A DNA stretch of 46,799 nucleotides from assembly GCA_002633005.1 (NCBI GenBank), contig NMRA01000112.1, positions 893,202-940,000 of the forward strand, read 5' to 3'. The notes beneath the pieces are model-generated. The model saw only the letters and a list, made by a program, of their open reading frames with translations. It did not search any database and had not been told where the DNA came from. Position 1 is the stretch's first letter. Each line of letters starts with the position of its first letter. Positions 1-14,000 of this stretch are shown here, piece after piece. A program made the position numbers and the translations under genes. The stretch comes from Phoronis australis. Taxonomy: Eukaryota; Phoronida; Phoronidae.

Positions 1-2050
1 GAAAACACCATGAAAAATACCTCAATACTGCCGCTCCCTGGCTCTCCTCACTGACGCCAAATATGCACTGCCACAATGTGAGTAAATCGAGTCAGCGCAC
101 AACACTTATACTGAAAAGAGGGTCAGGTCATATGCAAATTACATTCAGTCCATTCAGTCATGAATATACACGTGACCATGAGCCACCCGGAGCAAACAAA
201 CGTGAAGTATCTTACACCGTGTGAGAATCAACTGTCTTCGGATTCTCTATTTTGCGACTTTTGATTCACAACCACGTTTCTTTGAAAAGCCTCATTTTGA
301 AATGAAAAAGTGGGCTTTTGTAATAAGCTTGATAAAGAACGTCTTGAATTATACCATTAGACGATAGCCTGGTGTAGGGTCCGACAGATGACTTTCAAAA
401 AAGTACTACTTTCCAAGAGGAGAATCCAGTGATCTCAACTCCAGAGGGAGAGGAAGTGGCCGACATGTCGATGGGAACGAATCCTGACGAATCCTTCAGG
501 GAAGTGGTAACAGGGACAATCAGGGCTCCGGAAGAGTGAAAAAATGCGGACATTTAGCCGTTAGCTGTATCTTCAACCATAAAAGAGACGGGACTAAAGC
601 AGTTCAAAAGATATTTATTTTCATGACTTTGAAGGTTTACCAGCAGTTGCACCACCAACAACATTCAAAACAGTGAAAATTGCAATAAACAAATTTCAGT
701 GCTATGATGTCGACATTAACAACGAAATACACCCATATTGAATGTATCTTTAGAATTCACCTGATACCCTGTTTCACCGGCTGGTTGTTAGTACTTATGA
801 ACCTTCACAGAAAATTATACAACAATACAGGTAGATTAAATTTCAGCCTAAATATGTTGTTTGGTTTGAAAATTGGATTGCTGAAAAATGAACTGGTTAA
901 TCGTGGTTCCTAAGGCCTCATTGATGATTGCATTAAAACGCACTAGGAATAATTGATTGTTACGATATCAAGTATCGGGTCATCAGGGTCTTAGTTCATA
1001 CAACACAGTGAACTTATAAATTCTCATGAAGCTCGAAATATCGTGTCGGTGACAATAAATGAAGGCCAGCGTTTTCAAATCATTAAATGTGAGTGCTACA
1101 CCCGCGTTCCACCTGAGACGCGAACTTTTCATTTAGGCATCTTAACGCCAGAAAATTGGGCTCACCTTGTTTTTACATTGGTAAAATGGGATTGCCGGGC
1201 TGGTGAAGCAGTGACCGCTCGTTATTTTTTGAGACCATGATCGACTCATAAACCCTGGAGCATGGTCTCAACAAACAACTAACTGTCAGTCCTGTCTTAG
1301 ACATGAAATTCTGTCCAACTTAGCTCACTGCTTTGTAATGGAACGAGTGTTTATATGTACATCCGCTTTAAAACGTGACCCAGCGATCACTCAATTCACT
1401 GAACGGCGTTTCCAACGCTCCTCGCAGTTCTCTCCATCTATCATTTCTGAAGCAGAAGTTCGAAAATGACTGTTGTGAGAAATCTTACCTGGGCACGCGC
1501 AAGTGCATTGCGCTGCTATTGCTCGTTTAACGAAAGGTCTGTGGCGAGTGTGGGAGCTTCATGTACGTGCTTGGGGACTTTTGCTTAATTGATGATGAAA
1601 GTGTGTACATTTGACATAAAGTTTGTTAACCAAACTGAGCATGCTTTGTGCATTTGATGCGCTGCAGGCATTAGAAAGCGCAACCAAAACTACACTTCAA
1701 ACTTTTGAGCAACAGCCTTAAAACGAGGGGGATTCCCGACAGAGAGTTGCTGGTTGATCTACACTACCATTCTGCTTCAATGGCTCACTAAAATTTGGTA
1801 GAAAAGTATGGTAAAGTTCACGATTGCATAGGCCACCATCAGGCATCAGAACGGTAGTGTTGCTGTCCTAACCACAGACATTTCGTTGAACACCCAACTA
1901 CTCTATCCTGGCCGTCAGTCAGTGCAATGACGATTGCCTGGAGTCGCCAATCAAATTCTAACACGTCACATGCACATGCTGAAACGTTTTCAGCACACGG
2001 GGTACAAAAGTAAGTGAACCGAAGCGTGTTCGATACACAGGAATACAAAC
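1..2050. other. 5' flank of the SEA/TSP1/TLDc gene; no gene seen
   Basis: No convincing coding exon, RNA gene or element was found. The open frames here are short, lack domain resemblance and overlap on both strands. A small hairpin (GAGACCATG and CATGGTCTC, about 1230-1268) is the only structure noted. The promoter and 5' UTR of the downstream gene should lie in the right part, but I see no TATA box or other decisive signal. Confidence 0.4.
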
Positions 2051-2095
2051 ATGTGTTCCGCGAAGTTCTACGTTATCTTTCTTCTTCTCCAAGTG
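2051..2095 (+). CDS. Exon 1: start codon and signal peptide
   Basis: An ATG opens a 15-codon exon, MCSAKFYVIFLLLQV, ending at a strong GTGAGT donor in phase 0. The stretch has a basic residue at position 5 and a compact hydrophobic core (FYVIFLLLQV), as expected for a secretory signal. The next exon starts in phase 0 with two cysteines, so cleavage probably falls near the junction. The exon is short and the choice rests on the fit of donor, phase and hydrophobic core. Confidence 0.55.
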
Positions 2096-5000
2096 GTGAG
2101 TATTACAATGTTTGTTGGTGACTTTCCACCCGTGTCCAGGACCAGTTCGTTATACACGTATTACTGATACATGTATTTTCCTTCATAACAAAAGAGGACT
2201 TCAGTGAAGCAATTCATTCTTTATCAGGGTACACATGTCCCTAACTCCCTTTGTTTTTGTTTCATTCCCAGAACTTTTATGTTCACTAATGTTACTACAT
2301 GTACGTCTTATTGAGCCTTCTTTGAACAAAGTCTGTACAGAGGGTTACGAACCTTTGTAAGTGTTGGCGAAATTACAGGTTTACAAACCATGTGTAAAGT
2401 CTACCGTTCAGGAAATTCTTAAAATGCCGTCACAGTCACAGATTTATGGTATTTGCTAACTGATACAATATTTGAATACAAGTTCTATCTACAGTACCTA
2501 TCCATATACTGAATTCCAATCAGAAGATAGTTGGGGCTTAAAACATCATCATGCTCACCCAAACTTGAGTTATTGACGAATGAGCCAATGTCTCTTATTA
2601 CAAGCAATAACTACATGCACTATTTTCAAATTGATAATTTTAGAGTTCGCCATCCCCAATCAACGTTATACACTGTAGCCTTTTCCTCAGTCGCTGATTT
2701 ATTGACTGTTCTCGTTGGTAACTGGAATAATAAAGTCGCCCCCTTGCTGCACAATTTCAATTCGTCAACAACACTAAGATACTTACAGTATCAATGCAAA
2801 CCACTATCACTTTTCTTAATGACACAAGTTCCTGTTCTTGACAAACTGTATCTAAAGCTAACAATAGTCTTTACAGTCTAACTGGTGGGTCAGCACAATC
2901 GCCCATATGATCGACACATAAATTACCTTCACATCGGTTCTTTACATGTACATGTAGATTGGGGGCTAAGTAAAATAGAAGTGGCATGCGTCCCTGCAAT
3001 TAATGAGGAGTTCTATCAAATGCTTTTAGAAAAATCAATGCAAGTACAATAAAAGTGATGGCATTTTAAGATACATATTAATATTCTGAACCCTGAAGTA
3101 AATGCCTTTATAGAAATATCAGAATTGTTTTGTATCGTCTATAACCTCTAAGTTGTGTTTATAAGTCTGTACAAGTTGCGATATTTTCTTTTGACACAAG
3201 TTGTATTAATTATTCCACCAAGGGGGTTGCGATTTTAAATCTTCCGTTTTTAGATTGAACTCCGACTAGTTTCTGAGACCACATCTCGCCCGGGTGAGAA
3301 TTTGACACGTTTGACACGCTCTAAAAACGTGGAGTATTGGAACGACCTAAAAACGTGTCGAACGTGTAAAACGTGGCGTGTTAAACGTGTAAAATGTAGC
3401 GTGTCAAACGTGTCAAGAACGTGTCAAAAACGTGTAATTTTCGTTCCAATACTCCACGCGTGTCAAACGTGGCGATAAACGTGTAAAACGTGGCGATAGC
3501 GTGTCGAACGTGGTGTGCCAAAACGTGGCAAAACTTGGCACTTTTGACACGCTAGCGTGTCGAACGTGGCAATAAGCGTGTAAAACGTGGTGATAGCGTG
3601 TCGAATGTGGGTTGCCAAAACGTGGCAAAAACATGGCACTTTTGACACCCTAGCGTGTCAAACGTGGCGCTTTTGACACGCTAGCCTGTAATCTGTGTCA
3701 TTGCCATGGTAGCGACCCTACATGTAGCCTGAGGCCGTGTACAAGCCATAATGTTCTTGTTTATAGCAGCTCACCATCCACCATGAGAATCCATACTGAA
3801 AGCAAATGTATAAAGGGATTTCTTCTTTAGTCACTGTTTATAGTTACTGTTGATGTAAATAATCCAAAATGTGCTAATGATATAGAATCATTAAATGGAT
3901 AATGTAACTATCCAACTCTTACCACATACTGTTGTCACTAAATTTCATTACATCTAGAATAAAATTAACACAGAAATAAGAAAATGGTTCAACATACAAG
4001 TTTGAAGTGCTTAAGCTGCTATATATATGCATATAAGTCTAAGCTTTTGAGACAGGCCAGTTGCTTGAAGACAGTTTATGAAGTAAAGAACAGACGCACT
4101 TTGTAACATCTTTGAATTACCAAGAGAGATTCAACATTTATCATAGCATTGAGTTCATGTTGATTTTGCAGCTCAAACCTCTACACACAATGTCTTATCC
4201 TCATTCAAGCTGACACAAAATGTGAGTTGATCTAATAATAACAATTATGAATTGATATACTTCTGAAGATGAGAGGCGTTCCAACTTCATATATTAACTG
4301 CATAGTCAACAGTTTCTACTGACTCTTGTTTTCTGTTACAATCAAACTTTCCTGTAAAAAGAAGGACCATTTGCAAGAAAAGTTTATCAAGCTACTGTCA
4401 ATCAGAGTATACACATACTAAACTTCTGTTAGAGCTGCACCACACTCGAAAACCACACTTCATAAGTGCTCTCCTGACACGACTGCACTCTCTGACAGCT
4501 AAACCAACTCTAACTCAGTATTTGGATATTTGAATAGGCAGTGAAAACTTTTGTGGCAAACTCTTTGATGTTATTAAGGGAACATGTTTAATCATTCAAA
4601 TTGGGTGATTACCTCCTAGTGGCCTTTTCAGAACTGCCAAGCCTATTTAAATTGTATCTTTATTGAAGAGTTCTATCATATTTTACACGTTTGACACGCT
4701 AGCGTGTCATGTTTTTACACGTTTTACACGTTAACGTGGCAATTTTGCACGTATTACACGTTTTTTTACACGTTTGACACGTTTGACACGCTCAAAAGCG
4801 TGTCAAACGTGTAAAATTCTCACCCGGGTGATGCTGGGCATTTGAGCAAATTAGGTACTTTTTATACTGCTTCGTCTAACGATTTGTTTAAATTAATAAA
4901 GGCATGTGTCAGGAAAATCACGTAAACAGTAAAAATGCAAGCATTTTCCTATAAGCAGGGATATTGTCAGCCGACCATACTATTTCCTCATGTGAGTTAA

Positions 5001-8000
5001 CACTTGACCAAGATTCATTCGGGTACCTGAGATCAAAGAAGCATCAAGAGAAAGCTAATCAGACACATAAAATTTATCCACCTTAAACTTAATATTTTAT
5101 GTTTGTAGAAATCTGTTCGTAATACTTGTACATCCTTCCCCCAACAGTTAGTTTGTCAATAACAAACTTAAACAAATCGTTATTAATTATTCGTCGTTAT
5201 TTAGATTAACGCGCCGACCTATTGAAATACATCATTGAGAATAAACTACAATTTACTACGCACACTGTACATGTAACTGAAACGAAGCGAAAATGTTTGT
5301 CATTTAAAAATCTTTGTTGCAATGTTAACCTTGTACATGTATATCTCAACCCAGGTCCTCTACGACTTTTTTCTCGGTCAAATAAATACGTATCTTAATT
5401 CTTTTTAATAAAATAGAAATTTCAGAATTGTTGTCATGGAACCCAAATCGGTAAAAAGAAGTCATTGGGTGTGGAAGGGACATTCTACAACCTCGAGTCT
5501 AAGCACCCCGGAGTGTACCGGTTTGCTGCACACATAACTGCCAACGTGAACGACGTGACCACTCCGTCAGCACTGATTCTTAAGTGCGGGTAAATATGTC
5601 GTCAAATCTTTGCCAAACTGTCTGTCCAAATTTTTGTGTGCCCTTCAAAACATGTACATGCGTATGCTTTGAAACGGTTTTCTTTTTAACATTTATTCTT
5701 TAGGTGAATAAATTCAAATTGACAAAAAATCGCCACTCGCACATTTACAATACAGCATTTATTACTGACAGGCATACATTGTATGTACTGTACTGTACTG
5801 TACAAGGTGCTAAATCAACAGCAAACTCCCCGTCATGGTGGCCTTACACCTTGGATTTCCACTGAGTTGCATACAGCTGACTTAGTCGTGACACAAGTTA
5901 TTGTGATCACGCGCTTTGCTGGTAATACTGGCGATATCTCGAGATTTGCTTGATCTTGCGTTTCCGCGAAATTTCCGTGTCCACGGAACGCAGCCTAGTC
6001 TACTACAAATGTGTGTTAGGATATATTTTACGTAATTTAGCGTATTTCGTAACGTAAATGTACTATTTTGTGTGCAGTGTGAAAAACATTGTATTTGTCA
6101 GCGTTCCTGGACTTTTAAATGCAACATTTCCATATTGGTTATTGCTTGCAATCATTTCTTCGAACGCAATAAATCACCGATATTTGGGACGACTTCGACA
6201 GAAATCGGATGTTGTTAATTTCAAAAGTATTTTTTGTCGGAAAGCGGCTTTATAGCCTCTTTAAACTAAAGCACTTTGTTGTATGAAACGGAGTCTACCA
6301 AGATAACATGTATACATGATACATTTATCACCTTGCCGAAACAACATTCAATAAAGTTTGAACTCATTAACTCTCATGTTGACTTTCAGACTTAATGTGA
6401 ATATAAAAACGGAACCGTCAGGATTCAAGCACGCAGAAATCATTTCGAAGAAGTATGATGTAGGCGCGGGAGACGAAATTCGCCACATATTCATCTTCTC
6501 TATGGCCAACGAATATCAGGAATTTGTTAGAAAAATCAAGTGCACGAGTCAACTGAAGACGACCGACACCATGGGACTCTCTGTTGAAACTATAGATCTG
6601 GCCGATCAACAGTTTGTTGGATTGAAACAGACAAGTAAGGGGTCGACTTATAATCTGAAATCACCGCTTTTTGTTCTGTCATAAACTTCCTGTCATTTAA
6701 TGTAAAGGTGTTTTAATGATTTGTGATTTGAACATTTACTCACTTACTTGCTATAAAGATTACAAAGATTTTTTAAAACGCAAACTTGGCAATACTGTAC
6801 CTTCTACTCACTTTATGCGGAATGAGTTCACTTTTCGACGAGTGCAATAAACGTTTGAGTGTAATGGAGAAGAGGTCTATGAAAGAAGATAAATCACCAG
6901 TTCGAAATTTCATCATTCCGCAAAGTAAATAAAACCCCTGTCTTGTTGGATGCAAATATACTGTTTGAAATGCCTCATGAAGATATTCAACAAGTGATCA
7001 TTTGGTTTATAAAATCTATTGAGGTCACTCGAGTAAAATCAGTTTTCTGTCTTCAAAAAGATGACGTGACCCCTTTCTTTTTCTTCATTTTCGTCTAGAT
7101 TCCAAGGTGACCCCAGTGATTCCGCTTGCAACGAAGAGTGAGTTATTTTTAGATATATATGCGCTCACGAAATTGCATTCTAAGCACAGAGAAGTGATTT
7201 CTTGTGATGGTGTAATAGAGAGATTGCCCAGATGTATTAGTTTATTGGAACAAGCAGGTGTTTGAACTACCATGGATTGTCCATGGTAGAGCAGTAGGAA
7301 GCCGTCATGTCTCCATCTCTGGCGTTGGAGAGACAGTGACTCCGTTCCTTCTCATTTATCTATTTCAGAAATAATGATTTTTTGTAAAGAAATCTTTTAG
7401 TTACGGACGATGGTGCATATCACTTATAAGTACGAGTCTTGATGTTACTCTTTCCTTTGCATTCAAAATTTCGTAACCTTGGTTTCTGTTTCTGTTTCTG
7501 TTTCTGTTATTTCACTATTGGTTTTAAGTACTTTTGAAAAGTTGGCGGGATTTCCGTGGAATTTCATTGCATAGAGTCGCATTTGAGTGAGTACCCATCT
7601 TTAATCCGAGGCACTTACTACAGAGGACATTTTAGGTGATGGTAAAGCACTTACTACAGAGGACATTTTAGGTGATGGTAAACCACCAAACGGAAAAGCT
7701 AACTAAAATCCATCCTAAATAGAATTAAATTTGCAAATATTTGTTTAGAGTTGTGCTGAATGAGCAGTATTCGAGTGAACTAGCATTGCTCACTTTAAGT
7801 TTTTGAGTAAAGTGAGCGGAATGTGTGTCTTTAAAGAGGCAACAAATTCGTGTTAAGTACAGGGAGCTAAATTTAGATTTAGACCTCCTACTAATATAAA
7901 GTTGGCCCTTACTTTGATGAGAAGTAAATTATGTGTTTAAATAGAACTTAAAGCAGCTTGTTATGTTGTAAGACCTTGGTTCAGCGCCTTAACGGCCCGC

Positions 8001-11000
8001 CGTGACAATTAGTTAATTTGCAGTTTCCGTTCTTAAGTAATAACAAACGTTAAAATCATTCCAAGCGGGACAAATCAACAATTATTTTGACTGATGAATT
8101 ATTTAATCTGAATTCGTTAAAGGTGGTAAAGTAAACGTATGTCCGTAGTTTGTGAAGGTTGGCGAGTTTGTAACCGTTTTAATCTGACGACGAATTCAAC
8201 CTCCACTCAGCCGCCATAGTGAATTTAGAGTCACTTTGTCCCAATACTTTTGACTCCCACTGTATATCTATGATTGAGGGCGTCATAACAGTTGATATAA
8301 AAGCGCTGTAGTGATTTGTGATTTTGACATAACTGATTAATTTGCTACATAGAGAACGCACGTGAAATTGGTAATACCTGATACTGCATTTGATGAGGAG
8401 TGGATTCCCTTGGTGGTGCGTTCAAGTGCATAAAACTGCTTGGAGCTAAATGGGGCACTGACCAGTTCGAAAATTCTGCATTTCCATCAAATAAATCGAA
8501 CTTTTATCTTGTTGGTTTACAAGTGTCATATTCAGATTGCCCAATGCAGTTGTCAGTCGGTGATTATTTGGTTTATAAAGTCTACTGAGGTTACTCAAAG
8601 TCGGTCGTAGAGTGACGTGCCTCCATCTTTCTTCTTCAGTTTCTTCTAAATTCCAATGTGACTCCAGTAGTTCCGGTTGAAACGAAGAGTGAGCTATTCT
8701 TAATTGTGCATGCGAACTTGATATCATTTATACTTGTCTAAGCTCAGAGAAGAGATTTCTTGTGATGATGCAATAGAAAACAAAACCAGTGGAGAATTCC
8801 CAGACGTATTGGTTCTATGGGAAAATTCATGTGTCTGAATTACAATGGGTTATCCACGGTTGAGCCGTTGGAAGAGGACGTTTCTCCTTCCTTGACGTTA
8901 TGGAGATAGTGTCTCCGCCACTACTTATGAAACTTCTTCAGAAAACTGAATTATTTTGTAAAAAACTTTTACTTACAGCCGTTGATGTCTATCATTTACG
9001 AGTACGAGTCCTGACGTAACTTGGTCCTTTGCACTCGACATGTCGTATCTTTGTCTTATTTTACTATTATTTACAACACTTTATAAGTGGGCGGAATTTC
9101 AGTAAAAACTTTTTTGTATGGGGCGGCAGTTGAGTGAGTACCCATGATTCAAACGTGTCACTTACTACGGAGGCCATTTTAAGTGATGGAATACCACCAA
9201 CAAACTCATAATAAATTCAGTTAAATTTGAAAATATTTGTTTGTAGTTCTGTTTAATGAGCATTATTTTGACATAAGTTTCTACTGAACTAACAAGAATT
9301 GCATTCTCCTTATGAAGTTTTCAACTAAAATGAGGCGGAAAGGGTATCTTTAAACCTTTAAAAAATTCACGTTGCGTCAAAGAAACTTAATTTCGATTTA
9401 GACCACTTAACATTGGAACCTATTTAAATGAGAGCTAATTTCTGAGTTTTCGAAGAATTTTATGCTGAAAATCATGTTCAGCACATAAACGGACACACCG
9501 TGACTGGACAACTTGCCAAGTCCGATCTCAGATAATAACAGACGTCATTCCAAGAAAAAACGTCAACTATTATTTTGACTGAGGAGTTTTTAGAGAGTAA
9601 TTTCATCAAAGATAGTGAATATTCGTAAATTTTCAGTTGATGATCGCTTTAAATTTGGTGTTTTCGTGTGTTTTTATTCAGTCTTAATAGTTTCATACGA
9701 TTGTTAAACTGAGTTGACGATATAATCTACAATAGGTATAGGTTCCACTCATTTTCGTGACACGACAGCAAACTCAATGCACAGCTATAATGACTGCTAA
9801 TTACTATTGTGGCCTAGCGACCTCACTAACTTCCCTGTAAATTTCCATTCATTTTGGGTCATGGGGGAAGTCTACTTTGGTGACGAATTCGACTTCCCGC
9901 CATTTTGTCTGAAATCTTTGGCGTTTACTGTACATGTATATGTACATGTACATGTACATGTACATGTATGATTGATTGCTTCTCTTCATTTATGTAAATG
10001 TGCTATAATTACATGTATCTAACTCGCTATAGTGAAATCACACATTTTTCAAAATCTGCAGTAGGTAATACCTGCTAATACAATTGATAAGGGATGGGTT
10101 TAGTCTGCGGTGCGTGCAAGTAAAGGCTTGGAACTGATTCAAGAACATGATCGTGGAATTACAAAAGTCATTTGTTCGAAAATTCATCATTCCTTAATGT
10201 TCGTCAAACTGCTCTCCTGCTGGTTGGTAAAAGAGATCTTTTAAATGCTTCATGCAAATTGTCAACAATTGGTTATTTTGTTGACACAATCTACTAAGAT
10301 TTCTCACCCTAAATCGATTTTATCGTCATATAGAGGATCTTAGAGTGACGTGACTCACATTTATTTCTCTTCCTTTCTTTTAGATTCCGATGTGACACCA
10401 GTGGTCTCAGTTTCAACGAAGAGTGAGTTATTCTTAATTTCGCATGCGAACATGAAAACGTTTAAACTTGTCTAAGCTCTAAGAAGATATTTCATGGGAC
10501 GATGGGACAGAAGACGAAAACAGTGGATATTTCCCAGATGTATTATGGTTCTGTGGGCGCATGTATGCGCCTGAACTACGATGGGTTCCCTAGGACTGTC
10601 CAGTGGGAGATGGGCGTTTTTCCGTCAATGACTTTGGGAAGGGAGTGGCATCTTTATTATGACTTAATGTAAATATATTTTTACTTTACAGGCGCTGGTG
10701 GCTATCCTGTACTAGGAACCTTAAAGCTACTGTTTCCTTGCATACAACAATTCCTAAATAACTGTTGTAGAACATTCGAGACAATAGCTCTTCATTTACT
10801 CCTGATAATTGTAATCAAACCTAAACATTTACTTATTTTATGTTGATGAAGCAACCATGACCCCAATAGTTGCTTTAGACATGCATGTCTTCCTGATTTG
10901 CACAATTCTCCTGAAAACTCGAAAAAAAATAACAGAATAGTATTACCTCCGGCCTTGCTACTAAACGTGAAGTTTACAACTTCTGCAATGATAATTGCGT

Positions 11001-14000
11001 GTTTTCGTAGGACAAGTGATTAAAGGGACGTTAGAGATAACTGGCAATATGGACTGGACGGAGGAAATGAAAGATCGAAACTCAGATGCTTTTAAGAACG
11101 CCAGCGAAGCGATCAAGAATAACGTGAAAAAGTCTGTTGAGAACGAAAACACGAAATCATTGGAAGTAGAAGTAACCAAATTAAGGTATTAAAATAGCGT
11201 ACGCCTAGTATAGACTTGAAAACTCGGTTCTAAGGAAGATTTAGAATGAAGGCGTGTTTTTCCTCCATGCTCACTCTTCAAATCAGAAGGCATTTAGACA
11301 CACTGATAAGAGGCTTCGTGGTGGCAAAAGCTGTTCTGGACATCTTTCCATGTCCAGTCAATTCTTTGGTTCCATTTTGAAGAAAACATCACATCACATC
11401 ACAAGCAAAAGCTTAATTGACATCGTTTGTTAGACCGAACTACATACTGGGTTTTTCCGTAGATAAGCCTGTGGACGAGTATCCGAAAGTGAAAAATTTC
11501 GGACGCGTTGGTAACACCAAATAAACACTCCTGCGTTTAATCGAAAAGGAGGACGTGTAAACGGAAAGTCAAAGGCTTCATGACTTTGACATTTCACTTA
11601 AAAGTGTGTTTTTAAATTTTATGTTAATAAACGCATAGTTCTCCAGCTCTGCGTTTGTTTAATACATGTATATGGTAAATACACCACAAAACTGAATTTG
11701 TTGCTAAAAGTTGACACTTAGTGGGCTTTTAAAAGGAAATTTTCCAAATAAATGCCACACTATCTGAGGACTTGACACCAGAAAGTGTTACACCAAATAA
11801 ACACCTTTGTTCGGTATAATTTTCCGAATAAACGCCCATGGGCATTTGATCGGGTGAGCTTATCTACAGAACACCCCGGTATGCGATAGTTTGTGGTGTC
11901 CATATTTTCAAAGGAAAATCAACACTTCAAGTGAGTCGGGATTCATTTCTTCTAGCATCACGTGATGCCAAATATAATGGGTCGGTATCCCTCAGGGTCC
12001 AGTTGTTTTTTATCCACCATCATCTAATCCAAACCTGTTACGCGCCGATTTTAAAGAGAGTCGGACGCAGACCGGATCCACCTATCATCGCACAGCTGAA
12101 GCGCAAAGCAATTATGCATTCCCCCTCAAACATTTATTCGGCAATGAGTAAAAGACGTAAAGGGAGATGTGGCAATAATTAAAAACCAAGTGATCGTTTA
12201 TTTTGTTTTTCTTTCTCCAGTAAAGGATCTGTGGTGGCAGATTTTTACGTCAAGGTGAAACCGAAGGATGACGTTGAAGAAGGAGCCGCTCTGGCAGAAG
12301 TCAAAGTGGCACTTTGGTCCACCATAGAAACTGGACAAGTTGGCGAATTGGTTGTTTCTAGGTTCAATTCGTCTCTCAGGTTGCATGATGGTATGTTACG
12401 TCCCCGTAGCCAGAGCATGGGTGGTGCATTATAGGGGGGGGGGGCAATAGCCTCACTTTTTTCAGTGCTCCACCGCCCATTCTGGCGAAGAGTATTACGT
12501 TCTAACCATCTTGTTATGCCTTAAAATAAATCCAAATTAGGAGTTGTTAACGTCTGAGGCTTGATGTGTTAATTAATGAGACATAATGGTTTTAGGACGT
12601 AGGAAAAGACTATCTGAAGTTATTAATTTTGACCAGTTCTAGAAAACAACACAATCCGTTGTGTTTTGTGATTTCATGGGTAACTGGTTATTTACCGTAA
12701 AGGGGTTATAGGATATTGGCATTTGATTAGCATTGTACAACATAATAACTTGTTAAATATTTGGAACGTAAAACCACTCCGTGCTCAGCTATGCGTACAA
12801 AGATATATATAGATTATTACATGGCGAAGTCGTTATCCCCCGTTATCTAGAGCCCCAGTGGATTTTGGAGAATTATCGCCCGAGGGGCGTTAGCCCAGAG
12901 GGTAATAATTCTCCAAATCCACAAGGGCTCTAGCTAAGGGGGATTACGGCTGAGAACATGTAATAATCTATTTATACCACATACTAAACGAGAAACATTG
13001 CAATGAATCGATTTACCTTTTCTGACTCTCCACGGCTTTGTAACTACTTTCTATGTCAGAGGCTCGGGGTCGGAGGTCGTGACCTTTTAAGAAAAGCTGG
13101 GGTATTTTTGTCAAATAATGCTTTTACTAAAAACCAATTGAAAACTTAAATATAATAGAAATAAATTGAATCTATAAATTAAGGCTTACCAACTAATATA
13201 GCTTAAAACACGTTTTTTTTAAGCTAAGCTTCGACCGGGAAATTATCGTCTTCTAAAGTAGGTTACCACTGGTAACTGAATATAGTTCTCAAGTCAAAGA
13301 TCCTTTCCGCACAGTACCCGCATTCAAACTGGACATCGGTGATTTACAAATAAGAGGACATGAGAGAAAAATTTCACTGATTTAAGATATCATTTTTATG
13401 GAAATTATGTGTCTTATTCTTCGTAGCGTATAAGTACAGTACAATGCGGTTTGTTGAACTTAGGATCATTGCACGTGTTCATTTAAGTATTCTATTTTTA
13501 CTCTTGACGACGTCAGTCGTTGCATGGTGTAGTGGTAACGTCGGCGACCAGCAATTCCGGGGTCCCGGGTTCGACTCCGTCCTCGGTTTCCCGCCAAATT
13601 GTTATCTCCCTAATAAAACTATGTTTTAATTCAGTGAAATTTTTCCTCCTGTTCTCTCACTTGTAAATCACCGATCTCCAATTTGAATGCGGGTATCGTG
13701 TCGTCGGGATCCTTTGACTTGAGCATTATAGTCAGTTACTAGTGGTAGCCTACTTTAGCAGACGATATTTTCCCGGTCGAAGCTTAGCTTGATAAAATGT
13801 GTAGTAAGCTATAATAGTTGCTAAACTTTAATTTATAGATTCAATTTATTTCAATTTTGTTTAAATTTTCAATTGGTTTTGAGTAAAAACATTATTTGAC
13901 AAAAATAGCTCGGCTTTTCTTAAAAGATCACGACCTCCGACCGGGGCCTCTGACATAGAATGTAGTTACAAAGTCGAGGCGAGCCGAGAAAGGTAGATCG

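Larger units (their letters stand above)
6760..10720 (+). repeat. Diverged tandem triplication, about 1.55-1.75 kb units, each with a linker exon
   Basis: Three direct repeats share order and landmarks. These are an upstream CCAGTTCGAAA/TTGTTCGAAA-ATTC block (about 6897, 8461, 10170), GTTTATAAAxTCTAxTGAGG before the exon (about 7005, 8570, 10287), the 39-nt exon (7099, 8650, 10384), then GAGAAG.GATTTC downstream (about 7190, 8746, 10480). Units 1 and 2 also share GAGGACATTTTAGGTGATGG-like sequence (7625 and 9168) and TCAACAATTATTTTGACTGA-like sequence (8076 and 9567). Exon-to-exon spacing is 1551 then 1734 nt. Divergence is high, so the event is old. The exact outer boundaries are approximate. 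Confidence 0.65.

Noticed and set aside
3413-3648. Two overlapping minus-strand open frames with repeated HVLH / RFGTP motifs
   Set aside because: They are simple translations of the ACGTGT-type repeat array and have no independent coding evidence.
3300-3690. Regularly spaced repeats resembling a CRISPR array
   Set aside because: The units are about 10 bp with no constant-length unique spacers, they are mirrored at the other end of an inverted-repeat element, and the DNA is eukaryotic.
13518-13590. Functional tRNA gene
   Set aside because: A and B boxes are good but the T-stem and acceptor stem do not pair, so it is reported as a tRNA-derived unit only.
13444-13629. Open frame starting MRFVELRIIARVHLSILFLL with a signal-like start
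   Set aside because: It lies in the spacer of the foldback element and its second half is a translation of the tRNA-like A-box/B-box region.
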